A stretch of 64,000 nucleotides of DNA from Cryptomeria japonica (Eukaryota > Streptophyta > Pinopsida > Cupressales > Cupressaceae): positions 24,119,860 through 24,183,859 of the forward strand of contig NC_081412.1 of NCBI RefSeq assembly GCF_030272615.1, read 5' to 3'. The notes beneath the pieces were generated by a model that searched no databases, was not told the DNA's origin, and saw nothing but the letters and a program-made list of their open reading frames with translations. Shown one piece after another: positions 58,110-64,000 of this stretch (positions are counted from its first letter, which is position 1; each line of letters begins with the position of its first letter). Made by a program: the position numbers and the translations under genes.

Positions 58110-58735
58110 TATCCAACAGGTTGATGATTTTAGGAATAATTTCAGTAAGTCTTTTGGGAAGCAATTTTTCAAGAATCTTATAATATATATTCAGTAGTGT
58201 TATGGGCCTCTAGTTTCTAATATTACTCTTATCCCCTTCCCTAGGCACTAACTTTATTACCCCTAAATTACCTTTCTTGATACCTTCACTATAAACTTCA
58301 AATAAGTCATCAACAATCCAAGTGATATTGGATTTAAATAATTATACTAGAAGGTCATCAACCCCTGGATATTTCCCATTCTTAAAAGACAATATGGCAT
58401 TAGTAATTTTAGATTTTGATATCTTTGTCCCAACTTCTTCTACCATACTTTGGGTAGCTTTTTTTAGGGATCATTTTCCTGCATATCACTTGAGCTTCTT
58501 AGCATTAATGCTTATTGTCTTCTACAAAAAATAGGGTTTTGTAAAACTCATGAAAGATTCCCTTAATATCATTGTTGTCATGTGTCCACTAGTTCTCAAA
58601 TTAGATAGGGCCAATAGTTTCTCTACATTGTTTAACTTTAAGAATATTAAAGAAAAAAATTGATCCTCTTTCACCTTCCCTTAGCCAATTCATTCTAGCA
58701 TGAACTCAAGCTCCTTAAACCCTCTTTGTATAGTA
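58110..58735 (-). pseudogene. LINE reverse transcriptase, N-terminal piece
   Basis: The minus strand reads, with several stops, FFFNILKLKQ-like, FHEFYKT-like, SFKNGKYPGVDDLLV, IVDDLFEVYSEGIKKGNLGV and IKLVPREGDKSNIRN, the order before the RT core. It is cut at 58735 by the copia-3 LTR. Confidence 0.72.
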
Positions 58736-59741
58736 TATTGCCATTTTGAGTTTGTTGGTATTTTGCATAAAGATTGCATTAATGATAATTGTCATTGATG
58801 TCAATTGAACCAGTAATGGTATTCATGTTATTGCTAATATTGTTGTTTTTTATATTGGCTAGTAACCAATAAGAAGAGTTTTGTGGAAGATGTTGTAAAC
58901 CGGTATGTAAAGTTTGTGAGTTGAACTGGTGAACATGTGTAAAGGTTTAAACCTTTCTATGTAATGTAACCAATAAACCCTTTCAGCTGTTAAACCCTAA
59001 CCGATCATGTTTGATGATTTATTAGCTAATAAGTGGTAATGATGGAGACACGTGTGATCATTGAATGAGGATATGTTTAAATTGTTTTAGCGCATTTGTT
59101 TTTTGTCTGGGGAAGGAGAAAAGTGGATTGCATCTAATGCACAGCGAGTGATGAGTTACAAAGTCCGATGAAGCGGTGATCATGGAGTGGTTGGAATTTT
59201 CTTGAAGAATGTGAAGAGATTGTCATGATTTCTAACGCTCAAGATTGTACCGACTTGTTTTTAATCTCGATGATGAGAATTAGGTTTTTGTTGTGTTACC
59301 GATCTAATTGATTTCTATTTAAGCTTGATGAAGTTGTTTGTAAAGGTTGTTGGCAATATTGATAGAAGCCTATTGAGTGTGTAGTTGCCTAACCAGTGAA
59401 TGGATCTGCACTCTGAGTGAAGGTAGATTGAAGCTTAGAAGGATCTGATCAAGAAAATGTAGTGCTACTCAGACAAATCAAGAAAACCTATTGTTTTCTA
59501 ACAATTACAACATAAGTGAAATCCCTTAACCGAGTAAGCTCTAACAAGCTTGGTTACCATTAAATCCTCTAACAAGGTGGTCCATTAGCTTGGATTCTTA
59601 AATCCTCCAGTGAGGTTACTCCTAACAGGGTATTGTTCTTTTCATCAAGGCATATTTGTAAATCCCTTAATCGGGTGATTCCTTACCGGAATTGGTTCTT
59701 AACAGGACTTATTGTAAAGCTTTAATAGGCTTGGCTCCTAA
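58735..59741 (+). repeat. copia-3 left LTR, 3' truncated
   Basis: It matches 62687-63680 of the right LTR. It stops after GGCTTGGCTCCTAA, where the right LTR continues with CAAGGC. Confidence 0.85.
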
Positions 59742-59754
59742 TATTCTTAGACAA

Positions 59755-60604
59755 ACCGGTTAATGCTCTTTGTAAAGAATGTCAACTAGGAAAGATGGCT
59801 TCTTAAACTTTTAAGAGCAAGTCCTTCTCAGCAAAGCACTTGTTAGATTTGGTTCATACAGACCTATGTGGACCAATAAAAACAAGAAGCATTCAAGGTG
59901 ACAGATACTTCATGATCTTCACTGATCATTGCTCAAGGATGATGTGGGTCACATTCTTGAAGGATAAGAATGAAGCTTTTGGTAAATTCAAGGCATTTAG
60001 AGCCTTAGCTGAGAAACAGAGTGGTAAAAAGATAAAATATCTAAGAACAAATCAAGGCGGTGAATTCACTTCTATAGAGTTCACTAAATATTGTGATGAT
60101 AATGGTATCAAGCGGCAGCTTTCTGCACCAAGGACACCACAGCAGAATGGTATAGCAAAGAGAAACAACCAGTCAGTGGTTGAAGCTGCTAGGACTATGT
60201 TGATACAAGGAGGTGTATCAAAAACATCTTGGAAAGAAGTTGTAACTACAGTTGTGTGCACAATGAACCGAGTTTTGGTGAAAAGAGGTAAGGACAAGAC
60301 CCCATATGAGTACCGGTATGGGAGATCAACTGATGTTATCTATCTTAAGATATTTGGAAGCAAATGTTTTATTAAAAGAGGTGATTGTATAAGCAAGTTT
60401 GAAGCTAAGAGTGATGAAGTCATATTTCTTGGTTATTCCACCAACAGTAAGACCTATAAATGCATCAACAACCAGACACAGAAAATTGTTGAGAGTGTTG
60501 ATGTTCGTATAGATGAATGTCTTGAAATTTCAGAAGGAACCAGTTCTGAGAAGAAGGATGAAGATCCTTGCATTTTTCTTTTGGAACTTGAAACTGTTAA
60601 ATAA
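59755..60604 (+). pseudogene. copia-3 GAG-pre-integrase and integrase
   Basis: The frame from 59755 reads KPVNALCKECQLGKMAS, a TAA, then KHLLDLVHTDLCGPIKTRSI and the integrase core. The D-D-E motif is visible: LVHTDLCGP (first Asp), LRTNQGGEF (Asp of the usual D-x-GGEF is Asn here), and APRTPQQNGIAKRNN with the final E changed (usual NGVAERKN), so two of three catalytic residues look substituted. The hallmark FGSKCFIK and VIFLGYS end the domain. It stops at TAA 60602. Confidence 0.85.
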
Positions 60605-61528
60605 TAAGTCGGCAAAGCAAATCCTGATGTACTTGTTCAACCGGAATAAATAAATTCAAAGGAAGATGATAATGAAGAAGTTGAACCTGAAGAGAATGAT
60701 CATGTTATTCCTAGGTATGTGAGACTAAATCACAGTCCTAAATAGATAATTGGGGATAAGGATGTCAATGTACTAACCAGAAGGAGAATAAGAGAGAACT
60801 CTTGCATGATCTCCACCTTTGAACCTAGAAGTGCTAAGGAGGCATTTGGTGATGATCATTGGGTGAAAGCTATGGAGGAGGAGTTGGATCAAATTGAGAA
60901 GAACAACACTTGGACCCTGGTACCTTGACCAGTAAACAAGAATGTTATAGGTACTAAATGGGTGTTCAGAAACAAATTAAATGAAGATGGTGTTGTAGTT
61001 CGCAATAAGGAAAGATTAGTATGCAAAGGTTATGCACAAGAAAAAGGAGAGGATTATGGAGAAACTTTTGCACCAGTAGCAAGACTGGAAGGTGTCAGAA
61101 CATTGCTTGCATTTACAGCTCATAAGAAGTTCAAGGTATACCAGATGGATGTTAAATCTGCATTCTTGAATGGGATACTAGAAGAAGAGATTTATATAGA
61201 GCACCCTGATGGTTATGCATTGACAGATAAGGAAGACATGGTATGCAAATTGCATAAAGCCTTGTATGGATTAAAGCAGGCACCCAGAGCATGGTATGAA
61301 TGGCTTCATACTCATTTGATGAAGATAGGCTTTGGTAGAACCAGTGATGACAATAACATTTATCTCAAGTCTGAAGGAGATGAAATACTGGTCAGTGAAG
61401 TATTTGTAGATGACATTATATTTGGAGGTAATGATGACATGAGTAATTATTTTGCAGATGAAATGAAGAATAAATTTGAGATGTCATTAGTAGGGGAAAT
61501 AAAAAAATTCTTAGGCTTACAGATATAG
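60605..61528 (+). pseudogene. copia-3 reverse transcriptase, first part
   Basis: A linker with stops (60605-60930) leads into RT: KAMEEELDQIEKNNTWTLVP, a TGA, then WVFRNKLNEDGVVVRNKERL, VYQMDVKSAFLNGILEEEIY, LYGLKQAPRAWY and the catalytic box VFVDDIIFG (the usual YVDD reads FVDD). It ends KKFLGLQI and TAG at 61526; the frame then goes on at 61532. Confidence 0.88.
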
Positions 61529-61531
61529 CAG

Positions 61532-62355
61532 ATGAAGAAAGGTATTTTCATTACTCAATCCAAGTATGTGAAAGAGGTTTTGAAGACTTTTGATATGAGT
61601 GACTGTAAACCAGTTGGAACCCCAATGGTTACAAGTTATAAATTGTCAAAGGAAGATGCATCTAAGTCTATAGATGAAAAGGAATACAGGTCAATGATTG
61701 GAAAATTACACTATGTTGTTCACAGTCGACCGGATATTGCCCATGCAGTTGGTATTGTTGCTAGATTTCAGAAGAATCTAAAGGAGGCACATCTGATGGC
61801 AACCAATAGAATTTTTAGATATCTGAAAGGTAATGTTGACTATGGGTTATGGTATCCATATGATGGAAATTTTGATTTGAAAGCATACATAGATGTTGAT
61901 TGGGCAGGAAATATTGATGACCGAAAGAGTACTACCAGTGGAGAATTCTTTCTAGGAGGAAGGCTAGTTTCACGAAGTAGTAAAAGAAGAGTTGCACTTC
62001 ACAATTTACTATTGAAGCTAAATATGTAGCAGCTTATATGAATTGCACACAAGCTATGTGGATAAGGCATATTTTGGAAGGTTTGAAGATGGAAATGTCA
62101 AAACCAATAAAGATTTTGTATGATAATACAAGTGCAATAAAAATTTATAAAAATCTTGTTTTGCACACAAGGACTAAGCACATTGAATTGAAATATCACT
62201 TCTTGAGGGAAAAAGTTCAAAGTAAAGATGTTATCTTGGAGCATGTTTCTACTGAAGAGCAGCTTGCATATATCTTTACCAAACCTCTTCCTAAGACCAC
62301 TTTCGAGTATCTTAGAAGACAATTGGGGGTTGTCCCTCTTCATGAAGTTAGTTGA
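61532..62355 (+). pseudogene. copia-3 reverse transcriptase end and RNase H
   Basis: The frame begins MKKGIFITQSKYVKEVLKTF and runs through the thumb (KPVGTPM, YRSMIGKLHYVVHSRPDIAH) to RNase H (AYIDVDWAGNIDDRKSTTSG, then SSKRRVAL). A frameshift at about 62027 switches to the frame 62038-62355: CTQAMWIRHILEGLKMEMSK, ILYDNTSAIKIYKN, RTKHIELKYHFLREKV and YIFTKPLP. The last is the normal copia end. The 3' untranslated part to 62684 has no gene. Confidence 0.88.
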
Positions 62356-62673
62356 GCATGATGTTGATTGCATCAGTCCCTGAACCACTTGTAGAATTTT
62401 GCATGGATTGATGAAGAAGTGGATGTATTCCACAGGGGGAGCATCAAGTTGCAAAATGATGTTGATGCACAGTGAGAGCAGAATTACATGTTTTACTTTC
62501 ACTTTGGCATTGTTTTCAAAGGGGGAGAAGAATTATGTGTCGAATTAGGTGAACCAGCAGTAGGCTGAAGACAGACAGAGCAAGGTGAATACTTGGTAAT
62601 GTAAACCAGGATTCCTATTCACCAATCTCAGCAGCAATCAGAGGCGTTGATATTTGTATTGCCATCAATGCCA

Positions 62674-62684
62674 AAGGGGGAGAT
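62674..62684 (+). other. copia-3 polypurine tract
   Basis: AAAGGGGGAGA-type run directly before the right LTR (TGTTGGCATTTTG from 62685). Confidence 0.8.
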
Positions 62685-64000
62685 TGTTGGCATTTTGAGT
62701 TTGTTGGTATTTTGCATAAAGATTGCATTAATGATATATTGTCATTGATGTCAATTGAATCGGTAATGGTATTCATGTTATTGCCGATATTGTTGTTTTT
62801 GATATTGGCTAGTAACCGATAAGAAGAGCTTTGTGGAAGATTTTGTAAACTGGTATGTAAAGTTTGTGAGTTGAACCGGTGTAAAGGGTTAAACATTTCT
62901 TAACCGGTAAACCCTATCAACTGTTAAACCCTAACTGATCAAGTTTGATGGTTTATTATCTGATAAGCGGTAATGATGGAGACACGTGTGATCATTGAAT
63001 GAGAATATGTTCAAATTGTTTTGGCGTGTTTGTTTTTTGTCTAGGGAAGGAGAAAAGTGGATTGCATCTAATGCACAGCGTGTGATGAGTTACAAAGTCC
63101 GATGAAGCGGTGATCATGGAGCGGTTGGAATTTTCTTGAAGAGTGTGAAGAGATTGCCATGATTTCTAAAGGTTGAGATTGTAATGACTTGTTTGTAATC
63201 TTGATGATGAGAATTTATAGGTTTTTGTTGTGTTACCAACCTAATTGATTTCTATTAAGGTCGATGAAGTTGTTTGTAAATGTTGTTGGCAAGTTTGAAT
63301 AAAACTTGTTGAGTTTGTAGTTGCCTAACTAGTGAATGGATCTACACTTTGAGTGAAGGAATATTGAAGCTTAGAAGGATCTGATCAAGCAAATGTAGTG
63401 CTACTCAGACAGATCAAGAAAACCTATTATTTTCTAACAATTACAGTATAAGTGAAATCCCTTAACTGGGTAAGCTCTAACAAGCTTGGTTACTCATTAA
63501 ATCCTCTAACAAGGTGGTCCATTAGCTTGGATTCTTAAATCCTCCAACGAGGTTACTCCTAACAGGGTATTGTGCTTTTCATCAAGGCATATTTGTAAAT
63601 CCCTTAATCGGGTGATTCCTAACCGGAATTAGTTCTTAACAGGACTTATTGTAAAGCTTTAACAGGCTTGGCTCCTAACAAGGCAAACTTCAGAAGAGTT
63701 CAGATAGCTATCCTTGTGAGTCTCACCGTGGTTTTTACCTATTTGGGTTTTCCACTAATAAACATTTATGTAGAGTGGTGAATGCTTTTGTGGTTGTGAT
63801 CTTATTTGTTGATTTGGTTAACTTTTGATAAGGCATGTTAAGTAGAAGCATTGAGAGTTGAATATGTTGAGTTATGATTAAGCATTCTTGATGTTTACAA
63901 GATTGAAGTTGTTTACTGTTAAATTTGTCATAACAATTAAACCAGTTGATCTCAAGTATTCTTATGAATATTGATCTTGACTGGGATATGTTTACTTTGT
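62685..64000 (+). repeat. copia-3 right LTR (runs off the window)
   Basis: It starts TGTTGGCATTTTGAGTTTG and is longer than the left copy. 63680-63780 (TTCAGATAGCTATC, CACCGTGGTTTT, GGGTTTTCCAC) corresponds in reverse to the LTR ends of the non-autonomous element at 50.9-55.6 kb. Confidence 0.85.

Larger units (their letters stand above)
49640..58735 (-). mobile_element. minus-strand LINE split by two LTR insertions
   Basis: LINE reverse transcriptase reads on the minus strand in three pieces: 58110-58735, 55614-55765 and 49640-50912. In order these give FFFNILK/IGPI-type endonuclease-RT linker, then SFKNGKYPGVDDLLV and GVIKLVPREGDK (RT entry), FIKGKYILENM and LLDFEKEYDRVEWSFIF (RT core), then GRSIRQGFPLDPTLFFIA, RYLSIPFSISPTL and AWVKRLGLKDLKIQGIAL (RT end). 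Together they make one LINE domain order, so the two intervening blocks are insertions. Several stops show it is dead. Confidence 0.8.
58735..64000 (+). mobile_element. copia-3: copia element lacking gag, protease and part of the left LTR
   Basis: The left LTR (from about 58735) and right LTR (from 62685, running out of the window) share long sequence. The left LTR stops at about 59741 and is joined directly to the GAG-pre-integrase region, so the LTR end, primer-binding site, gag and protease are missing. Integrase, reverse transcriptase and RNase H follow almost complete. The 3' side has AAAGGGGGAGA before the LTR. The layout resembles Sirevirus-type copia elements, but the affiliation is not proven. 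Confidence 0.88.

Noticed and set aside
1-64000. tRNA or rRNA genes
   Set aside because: No cloverleaf-like or conserved rRNA sequence was noticed by eye; the only tRNA-related sequences are primer-binding sites. A tRNA scan could not be run.

Overview
The window is nuclear DNA from a large, transposon-rich plant genome. It is most likely a gymnosperm, probably a conifer. The argument is indirect: the only recognisable metabolic gene is a broken terpene synthase that reads closest to the gymnosperm (TPS-d) type, and almost everything else is LTR retrotransposons, LINEs and copies of local non-coding modules. I see no intact host gene, no rRNA and no tRNA. A run of 500 N (19642-20141) is an assembly gap.

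Layout. 1-1144 is the left copy of a 1.1 kb direct duplication (other copy about 30070-31210). A degenerate Ty1/copia element (copia-1, 1145-13647) is inserted in it. A younger Ty3/gypsy element (gypsy-1, 5318-11831) is nested inside the copia-1 reverse transcriptase, with a perfect 5-bp target duplication. gypsy-1 keeps gag and protease but has lost reverse transcriptase, RNase H and most of integrase. The copia-1 right LTR is cut off where it meets a carboxylesterase gene fragment (13648-13809).

13.9-45.8 kb is a patchwork of same-orientation segmental copies. They carry minus-strand first exons and upstream regions of a terpene synthase family (ATGs at 17661, 33474, 39283, 43773 and 44396). 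Only the copy at 31655-33474 still has downstream exons, and it has lost the middle of the gene and carries an in-frame stop. The same stretch holds a broken gene for an arginine/glycine-rich protein (34073-34888), a small duplicated ORF (13955 and 34840), and a second gag-protease-only gypsy element on the minus strand (gypsy-2, 21662-29506), itself inserted in an LTR-like sequence.

45.8-64 kb is made of LINEs and copia-type elements. A 5'-truncated plus-strand LINE (45777-49640) meets a minus-strand LINE (49640-58735) tail to tail. The minus-strand LINE is split by a non-autonomous LTR element (50913-55608, target duplication CTATA) and by a second LTR block (55766-58108), and it ends at a partly deleted copia element (copia-3, 58735-64000).

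The parts do not form a pathway. They record gene-family duplication and decay followed by nested transposition. The points most worth following are the array of terpene synthase first-exon and promoter modules, and the presence of three separate LTR families that keep gag, protease or accessory ORFs while lacking reverse transcriptase.
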